Positions 54,580 to 64,000 of a stretch of DNA of 64,000 bases are shown in pieces (positions within the stretch are counted from its first letter, which is position 1; every line of letters starts with the position of its first letter). The DNA is from Fasciola hepatica (lineage: Eukaryota > Platyhelminthes > Trematoda > Plagiorchiida > Fasciolidae). The notes under the pieces are model-generated. The model had not been told where the DNA came from. It did not search any database and was given only the letters and a program-made list of their open reading frames with translations. A program made the position numbers and the translations under genes. The stretch spans positions 2,418,001 to 2,482,000 of the forward strand of contig CANUEZ040000014.1 of assembly GCA_948099385.1 (NCBI GenBank), in the 5' to 3' direction.

Positions 54580-56150
54580 GGTTGGATGTCAGTTGCTCTT
54601 TTAGATGCTCACATATCCGTCCCTCCGGATTCGAGATTCGATAAGGTGCGCAAATTACAGAGACGCTAACTGACTAGGAGCCTGGAAAGTGACCGTAAGC
54701 AGTGGAGGATTGTGAAATGTAGGGAAATGGAGGAGGCCGTATCTGTCAGCAATAACTGGAACCTTTACCGTTTGATTAGTAATACTGCTCCACAGAAATC
54801 AGGTGTAATCAAGTTAGTCAAGGAATTCGGCGGCTCACTGGTTCACTCCCAAGGACGTTGTTCAGACCGTCGAACAGAGCACTTCAAAAAGAAATTCAGC
54901 TGGTGCACCTCCACAGTGGACCTTCCAGATATACCTGCAAGATGAACGATGCAGATAGATATCACTTCTCCATCAGAAACGGAGGTTATGCAGCACATAG
55001 GTTATCTGAAAAGATAAAACACTAGACCGGATTGGTTGCCTCCATCTTTTCTCAAGAATGAAGGCGGAGCTTTGGTTTCGGAGTTACCAAAATTCCTCCG
55101 AGTAATCTGGTATAATAAACAGATTCCTAGAGAGTGGTGTGAATCGGTGATTACGTCGATTTACAAGAAGGGCGATAGATCGTCTTGTGAAAGCCGCTGA
55201 GGAACTAGCGTCGAGAGTATCACATTCAAATTGCTCCAATGGATTATTCTCCACCTATTATCCAAAGCCTGCGAAAGGTGTGCACGTGAGAATCAAGCCA
55301 GTTACAGACCGAGTCGGAGTCGTGTCGACCATTTTTTACCCTTCGACAAATTTAAGTGCGTAGACACACTTTCCGTAGAACCACAATCTGTTTTTCTTGA
55401 TAAAAAAATGCGGCGTTCGACTCAGTCAACCGCTCAGTTCTCTGGCACTGCCTATCATTGAGGGGTGTGCTAGAGAAATATATTTCTCTTTTTCAATACT
55501 TGTACGTAAACAGCCGAAGCCAAGTTCGTACTCACGGGGATCTTTTACCCGAATTCACTACGAGAAGTGGTGTTCGTTCGGGTTGCCTTCTTTTGCCCTT
55601 TCTCTTCAATTTTATGGTTGAAATAATTTTTGGGATATCCCTATCTCCGTGCGAGAATAGTGGCATCAACCTGTGCCCAAGTAATAAAACGTCCAACTTA
55701 AAATATGCGGACAATATTGTTCTGAGTGAAGATCCTGATAAGTTGCAAGTTTTTCTTTTGAGATTCTGAATGATGGCGTAGCAATGTTTGGGATATGTTT
55801 TGCGGCTTCAAAGTGTAAAATGTTTCCGCAGGACTACATTAGCTGTACGTCAGACCTTGTGTTGGCAGGGGACGCTCTAGCGGAAACAGATAAGTTTTGT
55901 TACCTAGGCAGCTACATCTTTTCAGACGGACAGATATCAACTGAAGTGTCGTCGTGTATATAAAAGGCGCGTTTGGCTTTTACCAATTCCAATCACCTGT
56001 GGCGCCTGCGTGACATCCGATTGTCAAGAGTCGAGTGTACACTGCGGCGATTATATCGGTTCTTTTATACGGTTCAGAAACATGGCCGTTAAGAGTAGAG
56101 GATAGGCGAAGACTGTCGGATCGATATATCCAGAATATGGTGAGAGTATC
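54580..56150 (+). pseudogene. RTE-like RT relic, copy 2 (linker and RT)
   Basis: The plus strand reads the linker typical of RTE RTs (NNWNLYRLISNTAPQKSGV near 54755, HFKKKFSW near 54890). It continues with TEVMQHIGYLKR (near 54980), IPREWCESVITSIYKKGDRS (near 55125), ENQASYRPSRSRVDH (near 55290), and FLFNFMVEIIF with KYADNIVLSED (palm, ADN for ADD) near 55710. LLYGSETWPLRVED ends it near 56065. It has stops near 55010 and 55198 and frameshifts near 55365, 55800 and after 56110. Sequence then fuses to a different 3' end. Confidence 0.8.
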
Positions 56151-56640
56151 GCACCAGCAATGCTACGGTTGGGAGAAGTGTGTTGGGAACCAGTTGTTGG
56201 CGCACCAAAGACAAGTATACGCTTGTATGCCGCAAGTGTTAGGTGTTATGTTGCTGAACCCACGACTTAATTCATTGGGAGGAATGTTTTGGACCATTTC
56301 ACCTACCCTGTCTCCAATTTGTATTAGGAATTTTAACTCTACGAATCTTCGACTACTTTCTTCGGGTCCTGATCCAACGTAGATACCACTTGTACGTCTA
56401 TCTTTTTGACTGATCTTTTTCCAGCCGTGATATGGCCATCCATTTCAGTATTCAGTGGTGGATTTCAACACAGTAAATATCATTCCAAATCAGTACTTTC
56501 TTGTATATGTAACTTTTCAGAGGGATCCTTACCAAAAACGCGGATGTTCTGTTTCTTATTCTCTGGACGGTTGACTGACCCTGACTATTACCTGTCCTGT
56601 GCAAACTGAGCTGAACTGAATTTTTCCTTACATCGGAATG
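56151..56640 (+). mobile_element. Retrotransposon 3' end with AACTGA-type tail
   Basis: Non-coding sequence ending GAGCTGAACTGAATTTTTCC, nearly the same tail as at 49660-49685 (GGACTGAATTTTCC). The latter follows a CR1-like RT, so this is probably the same kind of 3' end, joined here to RTE-like sequence. Confidence 0.4.
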
Positions 56641-56911
56641 TGGCTGTTAAGTTAAAATCATGGGCGTAGTCGAATTCGGATGAAAGCAAATTACAGCTGC
56701 GTCCTCTTGGTAGTTCAAAAGCCGACCAGTTAACATGTACTTGATAATGATAAATGTCTTTTCTTTTCAGTATTTTCGGAGTATACTAGAATCGATTTAA
56801 GATCGATAATGCAATTACAATGGCTTATTTACATTCCTTCCCAACTCGGGTAGAAGGAAATTTAGACGTTTGGAGTACGTGAAACTCGCTTACAAACCAG
56901 CTAGTTTTCAG

Positions 56912-57293
56912 ATGTTGATGATGCCGAAATAGAATTTTCTGAGTGGAAATATTGTGGACGGAATTTGCCCGTAGCAAACTGGAAGCAGATCATCTGCGTT
57001 TGTTTGGAGAACGAACAGAAGTTGCTTTTATTTGACTCGTTTTCCGTAAGTATCCTTTCACATCACTTTTGTTCATTTACAACGGTGCTTCGAGGATTCT
57101 CTGAAGTTCCCATCTGCTTCTCATGTATCGGTATCGCGATTGACGTCTAACGATGGCTGCCACTGTACCTCTTCAAGTTGTCAAAAAGTCACAGACGGTT
57201 GGATTTTTAGAGGTAAGTCATTCCTTTTAACAAAGCTGTTATTTCTTCGCATCCTCAAAACGTCAAGAAACCGATGTAGAACTGGGTTGGTAG
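56912..57293 (+). CDS. Candidate host gene fragment: three short exons
   Basis: Possible exons are 56912-57045, 57095-57212 and 57268-57293, with introns of 49 and 55 bp. The first is preceded by CTAGTTTTCAG and ends TTTTCC before GTAAGT; its frame is open for 44 codons (VDDAEIEFSEWKYC...LLLFDSFS). The second follows TGCTTCGAG and ends before GTAAGT; its frame stays open. The third follows CGTCAAG and meets TAG after nine codons. Phases agree across all three. No domain was recognised and no 5' exon was found. An alternative reading of the middle block is a first exon starting ATGGCTGCC at 57153. It is the only non-transposon coding signal here, and weak. Confidence 0.3.
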
Positions 57294-58399
57294 TGCTCAG
57301 CTGATCGTTTTATACTTCATTTATGATAACTAGCACGATGAAAGAAATAACCAAAGATTTTAAGGTATCACTGGGAGAGAGAGCCGACAATCTGACCAAG
57401 AGAAGTGAAGTGCCAAATTGCACAGACAATTTTCGGGCATATTATTATTCAGGCTATATCCATATGTTGCATCCCAGTAACACTGAGTCAAAGGCTTGTC
57501 TCGTTCGGTTTGCGACGCAAAAGTGGGCCGAATCATCCAAACAAACCGGCACTTATACAGCATTCTTGTTCGCCTGTTCGTTAGTCGTTAATTACATGAA
57601 AAACATGATGAACATAAAAACGAACGAACCTCGTTGTGCAGTGGGGTTCCTTTAAAACGGGAGTAAATGAACCACACAAAATAAGAAAAGTTTAATGATT
57701 TTACGAATGAAGAACAGGAGTTCTTGCAATGTTCCAAAGTTCCGCCGTTTTGGAAATAAATTTTAATTGAACGACTGTCGTTCGACAAGGTTTTCGCAAG
57801 GATGATGTAGGAATCAAAAAGTTCAGTTTGGAAAAGTAAAACGTATTTTTAACAGCAAATGAGAGGAGGGAGTGCAACCGATTGACTGTGAGAGAGACAC
57901 TAAAATAGAAGTTATAGACGAATTGACGGTGAGTTCAATAGTTTTGCGTTATATCCGGATAATTCAGTAAAAGTAGGAGGAGGGGGCACTGTAAATGTGT
58001 CTGATATACTCGAGGGTCGAATGTATTTGGGAGAAGTACAATATAGGAAGTAGAGACGAGGAACCGTCCTGCAAGGAACATTTGAGAGATGTTTGTTGAG
58101 TTGGTTGAGACGATTTTACAAAAACTAAGTGAACTGAGATGGTGATAACAAAAACTGGAAATCCATCAGTATCGCCAGTGAAATTGAATGTGACAAACAG
58201 TTTTCCAAGTCAGGGTCAGTGTTACGGTGAAAATTCACGAGGAGAAGACGCAAGAGATTTTGGAAGCATTGCCGTTAATTGTATTTTCGGCTCCTTAATT
58301 AGCGATGGTGTTCAGGTCAATTCATATGGACATACATTGGGCGAAGTGAATGTGGAGGCGAAATGCAACGGATATTTAATGGATGAGTTAAGAGAGGCG
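57294..58399. other. No recognised gene
   Basis: Two open stretches (57323-57655, 110 codons, and 58139-58402, 87 codons, plus strand) contain no motif I know and may be chance. No repeat or RNA gene was recognised. Confidence 0.4.
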
Positions 58400-58620
58400 T
58401 AATGGTAAAACTCACAGGTGGGATTTTAAGTGTTGGATAAAAAGACCAACAAAATTGAGGAATAGGCTAAGCGCAATCACGGAACCCTGAGAAGCACTGG
58501 CTATCAGGAACTCTCTGACAGCGGCATCGTTGACATACTCCGAAATTTAGGATCTCCGGAAGGAGCTTTAGACTCATGAGACGGAACTAGAGAAGGATCC
58601 AAATTCGAGAAGCTTAACTA
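58400..58620 (-). pseudogene. Short non-LTR RT relic
   Basis: The minus strand reads ASASQGSVIALSLFLNFV near 58505-58450, which matches the RT block [20 protein letters not shown] in order and spacing. The flanks are too decayed to classify. Confidence 0.45.
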
Positions 58621-59074
58621 GGAACTCTCCACGTCTAGAGGCGCTGAATGACACTTGCTACCAGGATCTCTTGTAGATGGCCAAACGTGGGACATGTGTG
58701 GCATCAGATCACTGTTAGACATACGGTAGTGAAGTCTGTTGGCGGTCGAGCATTATGGTAGAACATTCCATGTGTGAGCAAAATTGCTTCACGACCAAAT
58801 AGTTCTTGACTATTGAAGTAGTTAAAATGAAAAATGCATCGTGCAATCTAATGGAAAAAGTGAAAAACATTGGTTGGTATTTACCCACGCTGGCATTTTC
58901 ACCATTTTCAGCAATGAGAAAAACACGTGGTTATTAGAGGTTGGTGTAAGTGAGGTTGAGCTTAGGGAAACGTTGTAGGCGAAGAGATTTGCAAATACTT
59001 CAGTTTAGTTAGTAAAGATGATAATACTCACCAACTTTATTGGTGTTCTCAGCATAATTTCTATAGTTAGTTCA

Positions 59075-59560
59075 TTCGGTCAATAACCTCGCACTCCTCT
59101 GCTCTGGTTTCGACTTCTACCTCCGAGCATCGTCAACTTAAGGGCGAAAAAAATAAAAGCAAAAGTGAGAAAGGGCAGAAAAAAAGCGATGGGCGGAAAT
59201 CACGAGGAAAAAGAAGGAGATCGAATGCATTTACGCTACTGGCAGTGACACCTAGCCACATAACTTATTGTCTCCAGTCACCTGGTAGGTGGCTCTCGTG
59301 GACCCGAACCGTAAGTCTCACAAGTCTCGTTTGACCAAGCTCACTGGTCAAGGTTTTCATGCCTTCCTACCTTATCGTGGACTGGCCAATTCGACCTACT
59401 TTCCAACCACCACCTGCCTCGGCGAACAACATGGGCTGAGGGAGTCTATCCGTAGGCATGCGTAACGCACGTCCCAGCCACCTTAACAAAGCATGTGGTT
59501 TTGTCAGAGGATGCTTTCACTACGTTTGTTTTGAAAAAGGTTGCGAGCTCACATCGAGTA
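59075..59560 (-). pseudogene. RTE-like C-terminus and 3' UTR, minus strand
   Basis: On the minus strand, LRWLGRALRMPTDRLPQPML (near 59490-59430) matches the RTE block RLRWLGHVLRMP...RLPRRALF. It is followed by GQSTIR and a decayed tail ending with GDWRQ. The 3' UTR (59235-59075) has GTGATTTCCGC and CTTTTGCTTTTATTTTTTT blocks that recur in inverted orientation at 61180-61340. The copy is 5' truncated. Confidence 0.7.
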
Positions 59561-59599
59561 ATGAGCTGGACATCTGGCTGGATAAATAAGTAAAACAGA

Positions 59600-61159
59600 A
59601 AAGAGCTCTTAGAAACTCGCTAGGTGATTTGCTTCCTTATGATACACAGGAATGTTTTATAGCCTGTTATATCCGCTTTCATTTCTCTGGGCGCGTTAAT
59701 TCTGCGGTTTTCTGCTAATGTCAAGCTCAACGGGGTTATGCACAGTGATAAAATCAATGATCCGAAAATTGGATACTCTTAAATAATAGCGACTATGAAG
59801 AAGAGCATTCACAATATTTTGGAAACATTATTTACCTTGAAATCAAAAACTCATCAGTTTTAATCTTTTCCGATTATTTTCAAACAAGACCATGGATTTA
59901 ACATGCGACTAAATTAATTCTGCTCAAATGGTCGATTTTTAAAATGTTTTCATCCTCCCATCTTTTTACTCAAACTTGTTGGTTCCTATTCACTTAATTC
60001 TGTCCCAGGAAAAGGCTCCCCGTTACACGGGGAAGAATATCAGTCTTAAAAGTAGTCATTGATCCTCCTGTCACCATGACTATTAACTTTCAGTTTTTCT
60101 TTCTGATTTACGCAAAAACAAACCGGAGTTAGTGGGTACGTTCAGGTAGTAAATCGATGGACGAAAGCCTTTTCGTAAAAAGTTTCTTCCACTCTGTTTA
60201 GTAAATCACTCGGTTTTTGTTGTCTCATTGGACACAAATTTTGTTTTGCTCGCAAGGCGCTTGAGTCAACGAATACTGAGGATATTAAAGTACTAAAGCA
60301 TGCTGACTTGGACGAAGTGTTCTCATTGCATAATATTTTCACTGTGTACTGAATTCAACTCAGTATACAAGGTTGTTTCAACAAAGCAACGCCGAGTTTT
60401 TACAGTATAAATTAAAACTGGAGGAATACTGTATAATTCAGATAAAAAGTGTGACTGAAATATTGCGATTGTTTTTGAGAGAATATGGTTTTCAGGGTGT
60501 GTTCCACAGAACCACTATTTGGTTTAAACTGTAGATAATATCAAGTACAATATATTTCGCTTCATGAGAGGACACACGCGTAGAAATTACTAGGGATACT
60601 AAATTGTGACGGACGATGCTGAGGGGGAAAAATTGACAACATGCAGCCTAAGGTTTTTGGGAAAGAGTGAAAACGATGCTAGTGTGCGTATGCTGACATC
60701 ATGGTAACCAATGAAGTAGGGGTGTAAGGTCGTTAAACCTTACTTCACGGTTTTCTTATTAAACGTGTTCTTCGGCCCCTCGTCCTACGTAGACCACCTG
60801 CACGTCACTCTAATACTCGGTACTGTATGAGTACGTTAACCAGAACGGTATACTTTACAACCCCTGAGGATAAGAAGGCGATTGGGAGAGGTAGTGGTTA
60901 GCGTGTATTTGAGAGCGTGTGCAAGAGCAACGGTCAAATGGCAACCGCGCTTGGCAGTCAGCTTTCAGCTAAACAATAAACATGTTGAAAGCATGAACGA
61001 AGATGGGTGTCGCTATTGTAGATTATAACATAACTGTTTCTACAAACTTGGTTTTAATTTCCGGCATTCTTTTGCGCCTATTCTTAGTGAATAGTAGTTA
61101 ATTACGTTGAAAATGGACCTTCAAAAACAGTGTTTATCTTTGACGCCCAGCATTAATAT
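59600..61159. other. No recognised gene
   Basis: AT-rich sequence between two divergent RTE-like 3' ends. No domain was seen; open stretches are short. Confidence 0.45.
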
Positions 61160-61345
61160 GACACGATCTGTTGCGTAGTTGCGTTCGATCTCTCTCTTTT
61201 TCCTCGTGATTTCCGCTTCTTACTTTGCTTTTAGCTCTTTCACTTTTTGCTTTTATTTTTTTGCCCTTAACTGGACGATACTTGGGGTAGAAATCGAAAC
61301 CAGAGCACAGAAGAGCGAGGCTGATGGTTGACTAAACAGTTACAA
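61160..61345 (+). repeat. RTE-like 3' UTR fragment, plus strand
   Basis: About 165 bp aligning at roughly 80 percent by eye to the reverse complement of 59075-59235. It shares TTTTTCCTCGTGATTTCCGC, TTTGCTTTTATTTTTTT and GAAACCAGAGCA. Since that copy lies directly after an RTE-like C-terminus, this is a heavily 5'-truncated insertion of the same family. Confidence 0.6.
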
Positions 61346-62439
61346 AATTAAGCACCAATGGGTTCCAGCTCACGCTTTCTCAGTGTGCTGACAAATATAA
61401 CTTAAGTTGATAGCGATGAACTGCATGGTGATTCAGACTGTAAAGGTCAGGCATCGACACTGCACATGGATTGCTCGTCAGATGATCTATGTTAATGTCA
61501 GCGTTTTTTTATTTACTTTCTTTTTTCAGACAATAGTAGTACAATATTTCAGGATGGGGGTTGCGGCCAATTCAGGGTTTGGGTGAACGTAGACTGTTTC
61601 ATTCATGATTTTCAAAAAAAATCATGTAGACTGCACAGACCGTCTGTGGGATTATTTTCTAAGAAAATTAAATCGGAGGACAAACGAATGAGAGATGTAA
61701 GATAAAAGTAACAAAGTGAGTGTGTCTAGTTACACAGAATAAGCGGGTTTCCAATTTAAAAATGTTTGATTATATCACTTTCCACAAAATTTTGTCTTTT
61801 AGGGGTCTTTTCAATAAAGCTCCACCGTAGACTGTGCTTCATACCAACGTTCGGTACGTGTTTGCATTTTCAAAATACGAGGTGCTAATTCGGGAGTACA
61901 ACAGCAAACATTACTGAATAAATGGATGTAACGATCCAAGCATCCAAAAGGTTTTCATCGTTTTTACCAACCTCAGTTTCTGTAAGCCATACGACCTCAG
62001 TCGGTGGTTTAGTTTGTATTCAGCAGCCAGTCAGGCCATACGGATGTTAAACCCTGTTGAAGACGTTTGGGTCAATGGAATTTTTTCATGGCCACTGTAA
62101 CTCGTATGTTCACAATTTCTTCATTTGACCTTTTTAATTGTTAATTTTTTACCGTTTTCTTATTCCAAATGTAGGATTAAAAGTAGGATAGAACAAAATA
62201 ATGCTGTAAGCCAGATCCAACCATATCATGAAAACCAATATGAAAACTCATCCACAGATAACCTTGACGGCTTTATCTGAGTAGTATCCGAACCGGTGAT
62301 TCGGTTTCAAGGCAGATGCATCGTACCGATTTATTTCGTTTTCCTGTTCATACCATTTTGAGAAAGGGCTCATAAATTTGGTTCACTTTCGGTGTTTGAC
62401 AGCTTCTCGTCCACGATGGAATGTCTTCACGAAATATTC
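61346..62439. other. No recognised gene
   Basis: AT-rich. No motif, repeat or RNA gene was recognised. Confidence 0.45.
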
Positions 62440-62660
62440 CCTGGGATACATTTACTTAGTGATGCTTGCATGCCATGAAAGAGGCCGGAAGAAATGTCGC
62501 GGTTTGCCAGTTTTAACTAGATTCAAAGTTGCTATGGCTCGAGTTCCCATTTGAGGCCCAATAGATAGGTATTGTGGTTGGTTAGAAAAGCTAAAGAAAA
62601 TGGTCGAAAACCGTAACTAATGATGCGAAGGCTGTACGAACTGCTTAGAAAACTGGATTA
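62440..62660 (+). pseudogene. Short RTE-like C-terminal relic
   Basis: The plus strand reads GWLEKLKKMVENRN near 62577, which matches the LEKLKDMARNRIQW end of the RTE-like relic at 54485. The upstream part (KVAMARVPI, near 62530) is decayed. Confidence 0.5.
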
Positions 62661-62996
62661 TGCATTGTATTGAGGACTTTTGTAAGTTAATGCACATTTA
62701 GGCCAAACAGGAGTGAAACTGTCTACTGTCAATTTGAAGTGAGAAAACAAAGTACTTCAGAAAATTGCTGATTCATGCAAAGTCTTTCTGGGACTTTCAC
62801 ATTGCCAATCAGAACGTGCTAAATAAGGCACAGCAGAGTTGCAATAGCTATTTATGTGGGAGGCGATGGATCTAGCTTCGGAATGTGTAGAGGGACGTTA
62901 ACGCGTGCAGATAAGTCATAGCATACGGAATGGATGGAGTCCTCAAGAATCCTCAGGATGAATTTTTCACAAGTTATGGTGCGTAAATCACATACT

Positions 62997-63919
62997 TTAG
63001 AGATAAGAAAGTTTATGCAAATCAAAGGAACACGACCGTAATAGCCATAAGTGTAGTGAAATATTTCCTGAGTAGGAAGAACTACAGGAAGAAGAACGTA
63101 AATTTAAAACATTTGTGAATGTTGGAATATAGGCCAGAATGGGATGACACGTTTTGAATATTTCATCAGTTCTCGGAAAAATAAGTAGAGTCTTATTGAT
63201 TGGAGAAGGACCGACAGAGCGTATTTCAAAGACGGTGTAGTGAAGAAGTCGCTGATTTACGTGATGTAGTGATAGAAGGAAAGAACGGCACCCCGGAGAA
63301 CACTGGAGTTGTTTATTAAGGGACTCGATAAACTCGTATCGACTTTTGTACACTGAGTTCCAATAAAAACCATCATCTTTTCACCGCGAAAGTAAATAGA
63401 TGAGATAGCCAAAAGAATGAAGCTTCTGAAGAGATGGATAATGGGAAACCAAATCAAATCAGAGGGATAGTTGACGAAGGCACAGCGAACTGATGTCACG
63501 ACACTACTCATGCTCGCCGAAGTTAAATGACAAACCGAAGAAACTGCGTTTCCGGCGCACCTGTTAGGTTTGTACAGATCTTGATAAAGGTCTTTGGAAA
63601 TAAAAAAGAGGAACGCAGACGGGTAGAGGTAGCGCGCTCGGTCTATTTTGGGTGCGGAGAAGGTGATGGCGATGGTACAAAAACGTTTTAACGATATGTT
63701 AGTATTGGAGTACTTAGGAATAGGCACTGCAGTTTCGGGTTTTCGAGAGGCATGAGTTGTGCCTTCATCAGTGGATATTTTGATTAGGGAGATCATCATT
63801 CCGGATAGCGAGTTTGCTGTAAATTCGAGAAAAGCGGAAGATAAACTGTCTGGGACCATAGCAAAGACTACCTTTGAGGTTCGAGTTAATATGCCGACTT
63901 CTGAGGAGTAGGGCTCCAT
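62997..63919 (-). pseudogene. Possible non-LTR RT relic
   Basis: A 220-codon open stretch (63919-63257) ends near VDTSLSSPLINNSSVLRGAVLSF, which resembles the RT block with SGVPQGAVLSP. It is preceded by SDLIWFPIIHLFRSF, similar to the helix before it. A second open stretch follows to 62997 in another frame. The first 120 codons are not recognised. It could be a decayed Jockey-like RT. Confidence 0.35.
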
Positions 63920-64000
63920 TTCTGAGGAAATAGAATGATTGTGATATAGTAAGATGCCCGTTGGAGGATGATTAAACGTGGTGTTCAGGCTGTCGGCATA

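Noticed and set aside
57323..57655. 110-codon open frame on the plus strand
   Set aside because: No recognised domain, no splice context linking it to the candidate exons, and of a length expected by chance in this amount of sequence.
58139..58402. 87-codon open frame on the plus strand
   Set aside because: No motif, and it overlaps sequence next to an RT relic on the other strand. Chance is the simplest reading.

Overview
The window reads as eukaryotic, repeat-dominated DNA. It holds BEL/Pao and Gypsy LTR retrotransposons, several CR1/Jockey-like and RTE-like non-LTR retrotransposons, (TA)n, (CA)n and (ATT)n tracts, and almost no host gene. This mixture resembles what I know of parasitic flatworm (trematode or cestode) genomes. 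That assignment is an inference from element style; no species marker was seen and no rRNA or tRNA was recognised.

Region 1 (1-28244) is a very large inverted repeat. Everything from 1 to 13433 reappears as its reverse complement from 14111 to about 27464, with a 677-bp asymmetric centre. From outside to inside each arm carries: a decayed BEL/Pao element; a CR1-like 3' end with an ATT tail; a piece of BEL LTR; an endonuclease/RT relic in the opposite direction; a CR1-like 3' region with a TA microsatellite; and a second endonuclease/RT relic. Both arms share the same stops and frameshift in the BEL element, so the element was dead before the duplication. The left arm runs off the window, so the full palindrome is longer. 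The centre contains unduplicated RT sequence plus a 64-bp junction filler that includes a 37-bp BEL LTR fragment.

Region 2 (28245-42216) is a nest of insertions. It contains a diverged solo BEL LTR, and an RT gene split by a dead Gypsy element that is itself split by a truncated CR1-like element. A further CR1-like 3' end, about 4.6 kb of unassigned sequence and another CR1-like ORF2 relic follow.

Region 3 (42217-48931) is a structurally complete BEL/Pao element. It has 379-bp LTRs that differ at two positions, a perfect 5-bp target duplication (CCAGG) and one uninterrupted 1731-residue Gag-Pol ORF with its catalytic motifs. It is the only intact long gene in the window and looks recently inserted. 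Its target was the RT tail of another CR1-like element, which resumes at 48932.

Region 4 (49691-64000) is AT-richer and mostly unassigned. It holds a family of about 450-500-bp repeats with CGGTTT-rich ends, two copies of which form a hairpin; two RTE-like RT relics in line; smaller RTE and RT relics; and one weak candidate for a host gene made of short exons with very short introns (56912-57293).

Only the Region 3 element could be autonomous. The others are fossils or repeat fragments that could at most be mobilised by relatives elsewhere.
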